64,000 nucleotides of DNA. Origin: Protopterus annectens (taxonomy: Eukaryota > Chordata > Ceratodontiformes > Protopteridae). Both the position numbers and the translations under genes were made by a program. The stretch covers positions 1,000,528,906-1,000,592,905 of the forward strand of contig NC_056747.1 in NCBI RefSeq assembly GCF_019279795.1. The letters are read 5' to 3'. The stretch's first letter is position 1. Each line of letters starts with the position of its first letter. This document shows, in pieces, positions 32,431 through 45,118 of this stretch. Below the pieces are notes generated by a model. It saw only the letters and a program-made list of their open reading frames with translations, searched no databases and was not told the origin of the DNA.

Positions 32431-33320
32431 ATGTCAAAAGAGGAAAATAATATGGAAACAACAACAACTAAGACCAAATTCTCAGTACTAGCCTCACCTG
32501 AGAAAGACACAACTTCAAAAAGACAAAAGACAACTAAACAAACTGACAACTCTAAAAATACAAATAAATCCAAGACAGACCAGCCAGCTAATCTGGAAGG
32601 CATAAAATCTGCCTTATTACCTATCCAGCAAGCATTAAAGGACTTATCATTACAATTTCAAACCTTTGGTGACTCATTCAGCCAAATAATATCCAGAATG
32701 AAAAAATCTGAGTCCAAAATAATAGAAAATGAAATACAAATAGACTCTATTTCTCAAAAAACTGATGCCCATGACAAAGAAATACAAAACTTACAAGCAA
32801 AATTAACAGACCCGGAAGCAAGATCTCGAAGGAACAATATAATAATCAGAGGAATACCTGAAACTGTACTTCATAACAATCAAATACCAACAATCAAGCA
32901 AATAATAAATTCCCTCCTAGAGGAATCTGAAGAAATGCAGCAAATAACAATAGAGAGAGCCCACAGAGCCCTGAGGGAAATGCAAACATCACTGAAACCA
33001 AGACCTGTCTATATTAAAATATTAAACTACCAAGATGTAAATAAAATCATACTGGCAGCAAAGAAAAAAAGGCACACTCACCTGGAATAATAATAAAATC
33101 TCCTTTGTTCAAGACCTCCCAATACAAATAAGACAAGCAAGACAACTACTATCTCCATACTGCAGGTTCCTAATAGAAAAAAAAATCAAATTCCAGATGA
33201 AATATCCAAATCAGTTAATCTTTACATCAAAGAAGTTAAATACATGGTTGCTAACCCCAAAGAAGCAAAAGAGGCATTCCTGGCTGTTTTCAAGCAAATT
33301 CCACCTTCAGAAGTGAAATA
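32431..33320 (+). pseudogene. L1-type ORF1 (RNA-binding nucleic-acid chaperone)
   Basis: L1 ORF1p trimerises through a coiled coil and coats LINE RNA. The first 219 codons are open: a Lys/Thr-rich N-terminus, a heptad-like region (about residues 60-130, with IENEIQIDSISQKTDAHDKE), then the RRM-type block ARSRRNNIIIRGIPE and ERAHRAL, and RPVYIKILNYQDVNKIILAA. After a frameshift near 33085 the C-terminal domain continues as FVQDLPIQIRQARQLLSPYC and FLIEKKIKFQMKYPNQLIFT. A second frame change near 33230 leads to VANPKEAKEAFLAVFKQIPP, ending at about 33320. This matches the Transposase_22 architecture. Confidence 0.85.
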
Positions 33321-33329
33321 AATCCACAA

Positions 33330-34649
33330 AAAAAAGATAAAGGTCCCTTGGATGAAAAAACAATCCCATTCATGAGCACTCTAGCTGGGATCCAACTCTA
33401 AAATCTTCCCCTTGCTGTCTAGGCCCTTGGGTCATTGATGTGAGCCATGAGGAACACAGGAAAGGGAAGTACAGCCTGGGTGGGAACCAAAAATGAACTG
33501 CTGTTTCCGATGCACAAATATAGGAAGGAAGTTCCCATCTCGGATATTGGCTTGCAAATTCAGTCCCCCTAGGCTTTTGATGGCTTCATTAAGAACAGTC
33601 AGACAAAATGGATTTCAGCAAGCTCCAAAGGATTTTACTGCCTGAAAAATGAAAACTGATCTGCACCAGCTAAAAGAAGAAAGCTGCACCATAGATGTCA
33701 ACCAACCTGCAAGCAAAACCTTGAAGAAATAAGGTACTGTTGAACTGAACCATTCACTAAAACAGTACACCCAGTACTGTGTAGGTGAATGAAACTCCAG
33801 CCTTAAATAATAGGCAAGAAATAAACTGTCAGAATTATGCTAGCTCACAGATTAATATTAGGAAAAAAAAGGAAAAAATTGTTAAATGTTTTATGTAAAT
33901 ACTAGAAATGTGTTAAAAGATCCTGGAGAGAAGTAATCTCAGGAAATTAGTAAAATAACCTAACAATCCTGGGATAATGTAAATATAGCCTTAATATGTC
34001 AACTATAGCAGAAGGACTGTTTGGCTAAGCTGTTTTTCTTTTTTTTTTTGTCTCTCTATACTTCCTACTTCTGTTAAATAGGTGCCAAGTATATATTTTA
34101 TAACCCACACAGTGGGTCAAATGAGAGAAAAATGTAAAAATGACAAGATTGATTGTTTAACAATATTACTATGGTACACATATTGCTATAATTTACTGAG
34201 GAATGTATATTAATATGCTGTTTTAAAAATACTATTAGAAAGAATTAGTCACAAGACAAAAACAATACATGTTGTACCTTAAATGCAATACCATCACTGT
34301 ATAAATAATATGTTGGAAGAGGCTAGGGATATTAAGTAGCAGTGTTTGTTGAGGGAACTAGTTTGTTCAGCTTTGTCCACATTGTTTATAGTAACACAGG
34401 GGGGATACTATGGAGTAAATCTATATCTAAAAAGAAAACACATTCCAAGATTAGACATAAAGGTAAACTATATGATGAACCTTCATCCTCCCCCCTGATT
34501 ATTCCTGGTCCAGGGATATAGTGGTTAGGCACAGTGTAGGGACGGGGATAAATAGATGCTTTCCTAAACCATCACACAGTAACACATACAAAACTAACAA
34601 AACAAAACTAATATACATGGCATATCTAAGGAATACACCTAATAAATAA
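33330..34649 (+). other. long inter-ORF spacer of the L1-type LINE
   Basis: About 1.3 kb with no recognised gene, although L1 inter-ORF regions are usually short. The left half (33350-33850) has more balanced composition and could be an insertion. Short frames such as FPMHKYRKEVPISDIGLQIQ (about 33510-33570) were not identified. The right half is AT-rich with a T9 run near 34041. Confidence 0.5.
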
Positions 34650-37600
34650 ATGTGGGAAATAGAATCATGGAATGTTAAAGGGCTCCAAAACAAGAAGAAA
34701 AGAAAACTATTCTTACACCTTACATTAAAAACCACAGCCAACCTCATACTAATACAAGAAACGCACTTGACTGCAGATCAATGGGCAGAAATTAGCAGAA
34801 AGAAATGGATAAGTCAAATCATAGCTTCAGAGGGAAAACAAACAGTGCTGGGGCTGCCATAATAATTAAAAACAATTTAAGGAAAAAATACTTAAAACCA
34901 AAGCTGACAAGGAGGGAAGATGGTGCTATGTAACATTTAATAGTCCTACAATACCAAAACCTATAATGGTACTTAATGTTTACGCACCCTGTAATAACCA
35001 ACAACACTTTTTTATGTCATTATACCCAACCTTAAACCGATTTAAAGATCACTACCTAGTGATTGGAGGTGACTGGAATACATATCAAAACCCAGAAAAG
35101 GATAAATCTAATCTGACCAAATCACATAATAAACAAGCCACATTAGCCCTTAATGAACTCAAACAAGATTTCAAACTATATGACCCTTTTAAACATGGGA
35201 ACAGTGCAGATAAAACAGGGAAATTCACATTCTATTCGCAATGCCACAAAATGTGGTCAAGGATAGACTTCTTATTAATCTCTGACGTATTCATTAACAT
35301 GGACCCAACAATAACTATACATACCAGGTTCTTTTCAGATCACTCCAAAATCACACTGAACATTAACTGGGACAAAAAGATATATTTAGAGAATAGAGGT
35401 CATAATTGGTCATTAAACCCTAATTTACTTTCCAAAATGGATGTAATGAAAGAAACAGAAGCAATACTAAAAATAGCTCTTGCAAATATCACTAACTCCC
35501 AAGTACCAACTGACATAGAATGGGCTGCAACCAAAGCACAAATCAGAGGATTGTTTATCAAAAAAGCAGCATACTATAAAAAAATACAACTGAAAGAGGA
35601 GCATATACTGAAAGGGAAAATAGAGCATCTTGAAAAAGAACTAATAAATAACACTAAGAACCAAACAGAAGCTGAACTTTTAAAACTGCAAAGGGATCTA
35701 TATATGTTAGAAACCAGGAACCTATCTTTCAATGAAGCCAGAATGTTAGCCACTTATGCAGAAGAAGCTCAAATGCCATCTAGAGCTCTGGCCAGAATTA
35801 TCTGCCAACACAGAAATGCCTCCAATATATCAGAAATAAACTACAGAGACAAAAACTACACAAAAAATGAAGACATTATTAAAACATTTGAAAAAATATA
35901 CTCTCAAATATATGGAGCACAGATACTACAAACCTCAAAGGAAGATAGAACTCTTTTTCTTCAAAAACTGAAATTCCCTAAACTCAATTTAGACCAACAA
36001 AAAAAACTAACTGAGCCGATATCCATCAGTGAAATTATTACAACAATCAAACACTTAAAAGTGCATAAGGCTCCGGGTCTGGATGGACTCACATCAGAAT
36101 TTTACAAAACATTTTCCCCCTTGATAGCCAAACTACTATACTATACACTGAATTACATAATAAACTATAAAATAAATGATATATACTTTAATGCCTCTAA
36201 AACTATATTTATATTAAAAGAACACACAGACCCCAAAAACCCCGACAGCTACAGACCCATCTCCCTCTTAAATATAGATACTAAAATATTTACCTCTATA
36301 CTTGCAAACAGAATGAAAAATCTGATAGAAAAAATCCTCTCCCCAGAACAATCCGGTTTTACACCACATAGACAGACTAGTGACAATACATTAACATTAG
36401 ATGCACTAATATCCTACGCTAACCGATACAATATCAACATCTACACAATGGTAGTGAATGCCCACAAGGCATTTGATAGGGTTAATCTAGAATTCTTACT
36501 CCAAACACTACCCTACTTTAATATACCCAATAACTTCATTCAGATCATCCAAACACTCTATAGCAACCCATACACATCTCTGTATATAAATAAAACTTGG
36601 TCAAATAGGATCCTAATACAAAATGGAACAAGACAAAGGTACCCATTATCACCCTTCCTGTTTAACCTATACCTAGAACCACTCTTTCTATACATTAAAC
36701 AAAATACATATCACAATCCTCCATCAATACACAACTTCAAAATATACCTCACTGCATTTGCAGATGATCTGAACATATACTGCACTACACCAAATTCAGA
36801 TATAAACAAAATAATAGCTGCAATTGAACATTTCTCGACTATGTCTAACTACAAACTAAACCTTAATAAAATTAATATTTTCCCCCTAAAAACACCCAAA
36901 CTCATATCACTAATACCATTGTTAAACAGAATAAAAATTAAAGAAGAAACTAAATACCCGGGACTCACCTTTTTCCAGCGTAACAAAGACTTCTACCAAC
37001 ACAATGTAAACCTTAAATGGCAAAATATAATGCAAGACTGCAAAAGATGGAACAACCTAAAACTACCATTCTTGGCCAAAGTATCAATAATCAAAATGAA
37101 CATTTTACCTAGATTAATGTATATATTCATGACATCACAGACAACAATACATAATAAACTCTTCAAACAAATTCATACCTTCCTAGCAAAATTTATATGG
37201 GAACCAAAAAAAAAACAGAATCTCCTATCCAAAATTAACACTCCCCAAAAGCAAAGGAGGACTAAATCTACCAGATTTTAAAATGTACTACTCGATCATT
37301 AACACTAACAGAATATTGAGAATAGCTGAACATAACCCGTCAATGGAAAATTGGTCTCCTCTCTGGGTGACAATATATTATAGATATATTAAAGCTCTAG
37401 GTTTCAATCTCAAAGCACTTCCATTCCTGAAACAGAAAGAAATAAAACTTATAACATTATAGAGCCCTTAAAACATTCTATCAACCTAGCACAAAAACTC
37501 TTTCAATTCTTAAACCTTAGACATGCCATGACAATACTGCAACCCTTTCATAAAAACCCAAATTAAAAAATAAACAATAAGATGCTGGACTTAGTCCCTT

Positions 37601-38448
37601 TTCCCAGACTAAAAGATAAAACAATCCAAGATATCTATCCCTACCTTAACTGTTCAATACAAGAAATGAGGACCAACTTAAACCTCCCTAAATCACACAT
37701 AATAATCCTAAGACAAATCAAAGAACTGTGTTCCAGTTATCTTCAAAATATTACTATGACCAATAGTGACATAGAAACTTGTAGCAGGCTTTGGAAAACT
37801 ATTATCACAACAAAGAAAACTATTACCAATTCATATAAAATGATAAATGAAATCAAATACCAGAAGGACCTCCTCTTCTCTAACTACTGGAGAAAAATTA
37901 AACCATCCATAGATGATCAACAAATAAGCCAGGCAATCAATCTAACACTGAAGATTCTACCCCTCAAAAAGTTAGCATACACTCAGCTCATGATCAGTAA
38001 TAATGCTTATTTTACACCTGCAATCCTACACAAATTTAACACATCAAAATCACCTTTCTGCCCACACTGTAAGGACCAGATAGCTGACTTAATCCATGTA
38101 TTTTGGAGCTGTAAATGTGTCTATAAACTCTGGAACTCTCTCAAGGTACAATTACAAAAAATGGGTTATCAAACATCAACATTAACTTGGGAATTCACTC
38201 TGTTACACATTCTCCCACCCAACATCCCAAGAAAACAAGCAAATGCACTTTTAACAATTTTCCTACTAATGAAACTGTATATAGCTTTTAAATGGCTAGA
38301 TACGATAAATATCTCTTGGGAGGGTTTTAAACAAGTAGCTATACAACACCTTTTAGCTCATAAAATAGTAATAGTAATAGATAAAAGAAACAAAAACATG
38401 AAATCCAGAGAAATTTGGGAACAAACCTTTAACATCATATTAGCATAA
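34650..38448 (+). pseudogene. L1-type ORF2 (endonuclease-reverse transcriptase)
   Basis: Role: nicks DNA and reverse-transcribes the element. The APE endonuclease begins MWEIESWNVKGLQNKKKRK and has LILIQETHLT, VLNVYAPCNNQQHF, VIGGDWNTYQNP and RFFSDHSKITL. RT: LKVHKAPGLDGLTSEFYKTF, NPDSYRPISLLNIDTKIFTS, VVNAHKAFDRVNLEF (the usual first catalytic Asp of motif A reads Asn), GTRQRYPLSPFLFNLYLEP (normally GCPLSP) and FADDLNIYC, intact. The distal C-terminal region has a Cys-rich block: CPHCKDQIADLIHVFWSCKC. Frameshifts lie near 34860, near 37250 (before GGLNLPDFKMYY) and between 37440 and 37580. The main frame of 771 codons is 34966-37281. Clade: L1/Tx1. Confidence 0.9.
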
Positions 38449-38696
38449 TTCATCACACAACAACTTAGAAATACACTATAATGGAACCAAAGAACACATA
38501 CAAGTTCAGATATTAAATAATAACTTGGATATTACGAATGTATATACTGTCTATATAACTGTGGAATTAACAATGAAAGCATCTATGTACATAGTGTAAA
38601 TAGATATGTTGTATGACCTATATCCTGTGGTATTTGACATCAGTGTATAACATATGTATATGTGTGTATGTGTATGTATGTATATATGTGTATATG

Positions 38697-38702
<6 letters not shown>

Positions 38703-38757
<55 letters not shown>

Positions 38758-38802
38758 ATATATATATATATATGTTTCTGTGTGTATGTATGTATGTATA
38801 TA

Positions 38803-38878
<76 letters not shown>
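38703..38878. repeat. (TA)n tracts in the L1-type 3' UTR
   Basis: Two long TA runs (38703-38772 and 38807-38876) separated by TG/TATG-rich sequence. Apparent Tyr-Ile repeat frames here are artefacts of the dinucleotide. Confidence 0.95.
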
Positions 38879-38883
<5 letters not shown>

Positions 38884-38975
38884 GGTCATGTTGTAAGATG
38901 GTTTTTATTTGTGATATTTATTAATGTAAAAATAAAAATAAAAATTATTGAAAAAAAAAAAATCAGTAATTGCAG

Positions 38976-41026
38976 AAACATGGGAGAAAAGTATATTGCC
39001 TTGCACTTTGTAAATGTTACAGTTAGACCAGAGGAAAGAACTGTAAAATTCAAGCTTTAAAATGGCAGTAGTACTGTGTTTTTTTATTCTTTTTGTGAAA
39101 GGGATGTATTGAGATAGGCAATGCCCAAGTTCACAATAACTATACAATCGGTATGAAGGAGAGTTCATCTAAACGTTTGTTTCGTTTCTCTGAAACGGTG
39201 CATACATGGAGGTGGAGACTAATGGGTGTGGAGATATAGTATGATACATTTTGTAGCAAACATGATTTCAGTTCATTTTCTAGGTGAATTCCATTTTGTA
39301 GTTATCTGGAGGGTTAGTTATAATACAGAAATGTCTGCTTTAGTTATTTACATTTGAGGCCTAATATAAAAATCTAAATACAACTTCCATCAGGAACTCT
39401 TCATTTTTGACATCAAAAGTTAGTTCTTGGTACATATGTTTGTTAGGTGAATACTTATTTACGAAACGGTAACAAGTGATTACTATCTAGGAAATGAAAA
39501 GAACATCCCAGTGTCAATTTTAAATGAAACAGCGTAAGACTTATAAAAGTGTTTTAGTTTCTTGAGGCTGTTCAAAGCTTGTGCAAAACAATATACATCT
39601 TCCTGTGAAATTTCAGAGGAAAATAAACTAGTGAAGTTAAGAGAATATTCAAATCAGTGCTTCTCAAACTAGGATATATGTGCAGCGGTATTAAGTAAAA
39701 AGTTGTTAGCTGCTAAAGTAGAAAGACAAAGACCAAAAAAAAGCAACAACTATAATAACTGTGAGACTTGTTAATAAACTAGAAGGGGCAGTTGCTGAAC
39801 TTGCAAAGGAAAACAACAGAAACCAGAAGAGGTCAAATACAATAGGTTGATGCATAAGAGAACTCTGAGTTTCCTTTTCTTTTTTTTTTTTTTTTTTTAC
39901 AAAACTCTACTTAAGGAGTCTTAGATAAGAAATGGTTAAAGAGAAAGAAGATTGACTCGATAGTGAATGAATGGCAGGCTGAAAATTGGGAGAAGATTAA
40001 AACAGGCAACTATAACTGTTATTCATTTAAGAGGAATGATGATGCAGTGGCTACCGCTTTTGCCTCAAAGTAGCAGGGTCCACTGTTTGATTTCAGCCTC
40101 TAAATAATATTTTGAGCATATTATGTCCCTCCCCTGCTGGTACACATTTTCTACAAAGACGAGCTAGCAAATGGAATAGTATAAATTATCTAAGCATATA
40201 GGATATTTTCAATAACCTGTATCATAGCTGAAAAGTGTCATAAAGAAATATAATCAACTCAGTTGCATGATTAATTGAAGCAGAGAAATGGGAGGCGCTT
40301 TGTTATATAATGCTGGTGTATTTTATTAAGAAAAACAAAACTTCCCTAAGACATAACACACATGACTTATCTTAAAGACACTTGCTGTTTGATAGATGCA
40401 TTGAGTATTTTGGCTTGTTTACTTTGTTGTGCTTTCAGTCAACCAAACATTGTTAATAATGCATCTGCTATTTCACTGAATATTTTAATCATTTTTATTA
40501 TGATTAACCTGCTGATAATCAGAGAACTACTTGCTCAACTTGACGATGACAGACAGGTACTATGACAACGATTGACAACATAAACTGAGGCACTGAGTGA
40601 GTAACAGGCAGAATGGTATTAATTCCTGAATGCAGTTTCACTAATATTTCTGAAAAAGTGACTATTCTAATGTAAATGATGGAAGGCAATAGGACAGAGC
40701 AAACATTCTACAATAATATGTAACTGCAAAAGTTCTACCTTTGGAAAGCTATAGAACATAGTATAGTGCTGATTTTTAAATGTGAACAAATTATTTCCAT
40801 GCATTATTTGTTCTCTGCTCTGTGCAGTCTGCTGAATTATGTCTATTGTAGCCTACAGGTAAATTTCTGAACAGCATTGAAAACCACACCCTAATGCTAC
40901 CTTACTGTAACAAAACCCTGAAGGCTGCTTTCAGTATTCTAAGAATGAATCCCTCCCTCTTGATGAACATGGGAAATTACCAAATAAAAAGGTAGTGGAC
41001 TGCTAGGCATAACCTTATAATGGTTG
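38976..41026. other. region upstream of the keratin promoter
   Basis: No gene recognised. It resumes the sequence that the L1-type LINE interrupted. It holds a T18 run near 39880 and a decayed tRNA-derived SINE head near 40030. A 67-codon frame at 40362-40565 with a hydrophobic centre is not supported by anything else. Confidence 0.5.
40028..40110 (+). mobile_element. decayed tRNA-derived SINE head
   Basis: ATGATGCAGTGGCTACCGC resembles an A-box region, followed by GCCTCAAAGTAGCAGGGTCC and a B-box-like TGTTTGATTTCAGCC. Only the head is clear; its tail is not assigned. Confidence 0.45.
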
Positions 41027-41027
41027 T

Positions 41028-41078
41028 CCAATAGCTATTCATCATAGTAAAAGCAACACCCACTGCATATGCTATATA
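41028..41078 (+). promoter_or_regulatory. keratin core promoter (CCAAT and TATA boxes)
   Basis: CCAAT at 41028-41032 and CTATATA at 41072-41078 lie 139 and 95 bases before the chosen start codon. Transcription probably starts near 41100-41110, giving a 5' UTR of about 60 bases, which is typical for keratin genes. The positions are seen; the activity is inferred. Confidence 0.75.
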
Positions 41079-41166
41079 GGATGAGCCAACCTCTTCTCAC
41101 TACAGTTTCCAGCTAGCACCATTACAGCACTAGAAGCATTTGTACTTTACCCTTTCCATCATCAGC

Positions 41167-41694
41167 ATGAGTCTTCCACGAAAAGCAGTCAGTGTGCATG
41201 GTTACGGGGGTAGAATGCAGGTGTCAGCAATGAGACCCTTAGCTGCTGCAGGTGGTGGAGGATACAGAGCTAGTTCTGGAGGCAGCACCAGCTATTCATT
41301 TAGCAGTGGTGGTGGTGGTTCTGGCTTTAGTGGTGGTGGTGGTTCCGGCTTTAGTGGTGGTGCTGCATATGGTGGTGCTGGCTTTGGCGGTAGTAATGCA
41401 TTTGGTGGTGGTGGTGGTGGCTTTAGTGGTAGTGGCTTTGCTGGAAGTTTTGGTTCATCTGCAGGTGGTGGTTGTGAAGAATTATTTTTTGGTGCAAATG
41501 AGAAAATTACCATGCAGGGCCTGAATGAGCGCCTTGCCAACTATTTAGACAAAGTGCGCTCACTGGAGGAAGAAAACCGCAATTTTGAGGTGAAGATCAA
41601 AGAGTGGTGTAGTCAGGGGATAGGAGGAGATAGGGAACATGCTGGCCGTGACTACAGCCCTTTAGAGAATGAAATCCAAGAACTTCAAAGTAAG
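41167..41694 (+). CDS. type I (acidic) keratin, exon 1
   Basis: Type I keratins pair with type II keratins to form epithelial intermediate filaments in the cytoplasm. This exon encodes 176 residues. The head (about 1-108) starts [15 protein letters not shown] and is rich in Gly/Ser, with [10 protein letters not shown]-type repeats. The helix initiation motif follows: [20 protein letters not shown], then [17 protein letters not shown] (coil 1A), linker L1, and [11 protein letters not shown] at the start of coil 1B. The ATG at 41167 was chosen over 41140 because it follows the promoter at normal spacing and gives a typical keratin N-terminus. The exon ends in frame at AAG|GTAAGA (41694/41695), the conserved type I exon 1 boundary. 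No stops or frameshifts. I cannot assign an orthologue; the head is lineage-specific. Confidence 0.95.
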
Positions 41695-41735
41695 GTAAGA
41701 AATTTTTCCTACCATTTCCACCAAGTGTGTATATA

Positions 41736-41816
<81 letters not shown>

Positions 41817-41838
41817 GCATGTGCATGTGCGTGTGTGT
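41736..41838. repeat. (TA)n(TG)n microsatellite next to the keratin donor
   Basis: TA units (41738-41786) pass into TG/CG units, 40 bases after the exon 1 splice donor. The keratin reading frame apparently continuing through it is intronic. Confidence 0.95.
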
Positions 41839-41929
41839 AGTTGTTGATGTGGAGTATAACCTTTTAAGAAAATAAATGAGGATTAAGACTATGAGTTGTT
41901 TCCCATAATCCTAGGCTTTATTACACCGA

Positions 41930-42030
41930 TCTTCTTTTGCCGATTTGCCTTTTGTGTGATTCTGAGCAAATCAGTTAATCAGACCGTGTTTTCAGACTGA
42001 GTCTGAAAAATGATCAGTGCTCTAAACTGA
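41930..42030 (+). mobile_element. MIR/CORE-SINE-like fragment
   Basis: GTGTGATTCTGAGCAAATCA followed by GTTAATCAGACC resembles the MIR core (GTGTGACCTTGGGCAAGTCA). Related fragments occur at 43070-43125 and 46860-46930. Confidence 0.45.
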
Positions 42031-43184
42031 CTAGCAAATGCTAATAATTGGAAGCTATGAATTCTGATATCAATGCTGCAGTTAAAAGAGTGTTTGAAAA
42101 GGGCAGAATATTCTTGGCAATGAACTATACTTTGAGCATATGTAACAACTGTCTGGGTAAGGAGTTATTAAGAAGGTAATTTAATAAATAACAGAATTTT
42201 AACCTTTTTTAGCTGCTGTCTTTAACCACTACTGTATGCAGACTTCAAACAAGGCAAGAGCTTGGTGTGCACGTAATGACTGCCTCCTCACCTACCTCTT
42301 ATGTCAGGGTGTTAAAGGGAGAATTTCTGTTTTACTTTCTGATGTAGATTATCAACCTGATGGAGTTTGCTCGAAAAGTGATGTGTATATTATGGATTTT
42401 CACACGCAGGACTATCCCTAAAACATAAGTGTGCATTGCCACAGGACATAGACATTATATTACTATTTTTATACCTATATGACATTGTCTTTTCCTACAG
42501 CTATCTGCTTATAGTACCCAGGAGTCTGTCTGCAATGTATCATTCTATGCACCTACTCTGATCTTTACTTTCCATTTCGGCTTCTCCTACACTTTGTTGT
42601 AGTTTTTCTCAGTCAGCACTAAACTACTACATGGCAAAATATGGAATAATATCATGCCCTGAAGTAACTGAATGAATAGTAAGTGAGGGAAAAAAAAGAG
42701 TGTCTTGTGATATCATGAAATATGTGTATTACTACACAGAAACATGCAGAACTATTACAATAAGCTAATATATTTTGTGGGGCATATGCATTACCACTGA
42801 AAACAGCTTTTGTGAGGTATGTCTGACAGTTCACTACCTTTTTCTTAGTAGCTGCCCATGTTAATCAAGAGGGAGGTATTCATTCTTAGTATAATGAAAG
42901 TAGTCTTTGGGATTTTGTTACGGTAAGGTAGCATAAGTTGTGACAGTTACTTAGCAGAAATTTGCACTGTTAATCTGCATCACTGATAAGACAACAGTGA
43001 AGCTTCTAATTTGTATTATTACTTAGATGAATTTTTTTTGCTGTCCTAGGTTTGATTCTCTCAATACACATTTGAGTGCTGCCTGAATGAAAGCAAGTCA
43101 ATCAGACCATTGCTCCTGAGTCACTCCTACATCTTTTTAGTTTTTTTTTTTTTCCTACTGGCTACTTCCACAGTTAAAAAAGTA

Positions 43185-43186
<2 letters not shown>

Positions 43187-43249
<63 letters not shown>

Positions 43250-43281
43250 TGAGTGTATGTGTGTGTGTGTTTGTGTGAAAT

Positions 43282-43318
<37 letters not shown>

Positions 43319-43383
43319 GGTCTATTTAAGTGTGTGTATTTGCATGGATGTGTAAGAGAAAAAGGAATAACAATTTGGGTATT

Positions 43384-43433
<50 letters not shown>
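43187..43433. repeat. compound CA / GA / TG microsatellite cluster
   Basis: (CA)n at 43187-43246, a TG-rich stretch to 43275, (AG)n at 43283-43318 and (TG)n at 43387-43433. CA and TG tracts face each other as an inverted pair about 200 bases apart. Confidence 0.95.
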
Positions 43434-43436
<3 letters not shown>

Positions 43437-43524
43437 TCATTCATGCATGTTGATATGTGCATGTGCTTTGTGTGTGTGGGAGTGATGAGGAGGAGTGTGT
43501 GCACGTGTCTGTTTGTATCTAAGT

Positions 43525-43620
43525 ACCTGTACATTCAGATGAAATGATGGAAGCACATGTACTGTATAATGCTGTTCTCACAATTGTTTGTTTAAAGCTA
43601 TAGGTGTAGTCTTGTTTTCT
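43525..43620 (+). repeat. intron-internal repeat, single-copy form
   Basis: ACCTGTACATTCAGATGAAA through AGCTATAGGTGTAGTCTTGT aligns with 45590-45830, where the second half is expanded to four units. Confidence 0.75.
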
Positions 43621-44399
43621 TTGTGATATTTCAACAAAAAGCTTAGCCTGAATCTGTAATCCAGTATTCAGTATGTTATTCTGTTTGTTATGCGATACAA
43701 GTCAACACCTTTAAAGCAGTGGCATTGTTTGAGCATTGAAAAGAAACACTGCTGCAATAGATTTGGCAGCAAATAAAAATGTTTTTTCGTTTTCTACTAT
43801 TTGAAAATTGCAATTCCATTTTTAGATGTGGCCTGAAATGCCTAATGAAACTTAAAACATAGTTTTGTTACTGTCTATTAAGCATCTGCAAGCTGAGTCA
43901 TCATTTTGAGGTTTCTAGACATTCACTTACTTAAAAGTCTTTCCTAGCAGTTCATCAAAAATTCCTTAGAAGTTATCGCTTTGGAATTGCCATATACCTT
44001 ACTTACTTGAAAGACTTCTTTGTGTCATTATTTCCTGATGGAGTAAATTAACTCCTCAGAACTCCCTGAAATGTGTGCAGCAAAGTACAAGTGGACAAAA
44101 GTGACATACATTCAGCACCACACGGTTACAATATCCATCAACCCATTGATCTTTTATGTGACAAATGTCTTCTTTATACACTGGAGGTGGTATGAAATGT
44201 AACAGTGGCTGTGTCTTCAAGATGGAAGCATTTTTAGTACCATATTAATTTTCATTGTAAAACAGCCTATCATACATTTTTTACTTGACCAAAAATTATT
44301 CTGCATTTTCCTCTTTGTGAAACTATTAGTACTTTCTGACAATGTAAATCATACAGTCACAGACTTTTTAAAATGTACCAGCAATAGCATCGTCTCTTC

Positions 44400-44446
44400 T
44401 ATACATACATACATACATACATACATACATAAACACATACATATAT
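44400..44446. repeat. (ATAC)n microsatellite
   Basis: Repeated ATAC/CATA units, about 30 bases pure, then degraded. Confidence 0.9.
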
Positions 44447-44699
44447 AAACAAAGAACAAGCACTTACGGCTCTTAACTTCTCACTTTTTGATAGAATATA
44501 TTATGGATTCTGTTTTGTATGTGAAAATAATAGATATATGTAAAGCATAGCACCATAATGATTGTTCATTTGATAAAGATGTATGAATAAAATCATTTTG
44601 TGTTGGGAGTATCATTTGTGTAAATGAAAACATTTCAGCAATGTAATATAATATCCCAAAACCCATCAGTATATTAATTTGTTGTTAAAACTGATTGTC

Positions 44700-44775
44700 C
44701 GCTTTCATCTCATGTTTGCAGGTAGCAATGTATTCTTTCTGGTGTTGTCCTGTCTTAGCGGGATCCCCAATATTT
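44700..44775 (-). repeat. dispersed repeat, partner of 50997-51060
   Basis: Its reverse complement (AATATTGGGGATCCCGCTAA, GACAGGACAACACCAGAAAG) matches 51005-51050. The family is unknown. Confidence 0.65.
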
Positions 44776-45043
44776 ATTGCCTGACTCCTTTTCTTTTTCT
44801 TTTTGGTGATTATGGCATTTATTGTACCTTTGAGGTTTTTTATGGGAGCCACTGTGCTTTCTGAGCAAGTAGACTGATAGTAAAGCCACCTATTCATTTT
44901 GCTCATAGTTAACTATCAGGTTGCAGTAATTCAGAATATTTTGTTTTGCCCTGGCAGTTTGCTTTGGACAATTAACGCATTCTATTTAAAACTGAAAATT
45001 TAATTTTGAATTGCTTGATTTTTGTGTGCATGCTGCATTTATG

Positions 45044-45045
<2 letters not shown>

Positions 45046-45116
<71 letters not shown>

Positions 45117-45118
45117 TT
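45046..45118. repeat. (TG)n(AG)n microsatellite
   Basis: About 27 TG units followed by AG units ending near 45117. Confidence 0.95.

Larger units (their letters stand above)
32153..38957 (+). mobile_element. L1/Tx1-type LINE, full length but decayed
   Basis: It is bounded by a 15-18-bp target duplication and ends in an A-rich tail (AAAATAAAAATAAAAATTATTG then A10). It contains a 5' UTR of about 280 bases, ORF1 (32431-33320), a long 1.3-kb inter-ORF stretch, ORF2 (34650-38448) and a 3' UTR with two long (TA)n tracts. The long, A-ended target duplication is typical of L1-like target-primed insertion and differs from the CR1 copies here. Frameshifts and an altered RT motif A indicate it is dead. 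Confidence 0.92.

Noticed and set aside
38613-39060. Long plus and minus frames rich in Tyr-Ile
   Set aside because: They are translations of (TA)n tracts in the LINE 3' UTR.
41252-41540. Valine-rich plus-strand and proline-rich minus-strand frames
   Set aside because: They are out-of-frame shadows of the glycine-rich keratin head.
41695-41847. Keratin exon 1 frame continuing past 41694
   Set aside because: It runs into a GTAAGA donor and a TA/TG microsatellite; type I keratins end exon 1 exactly here.
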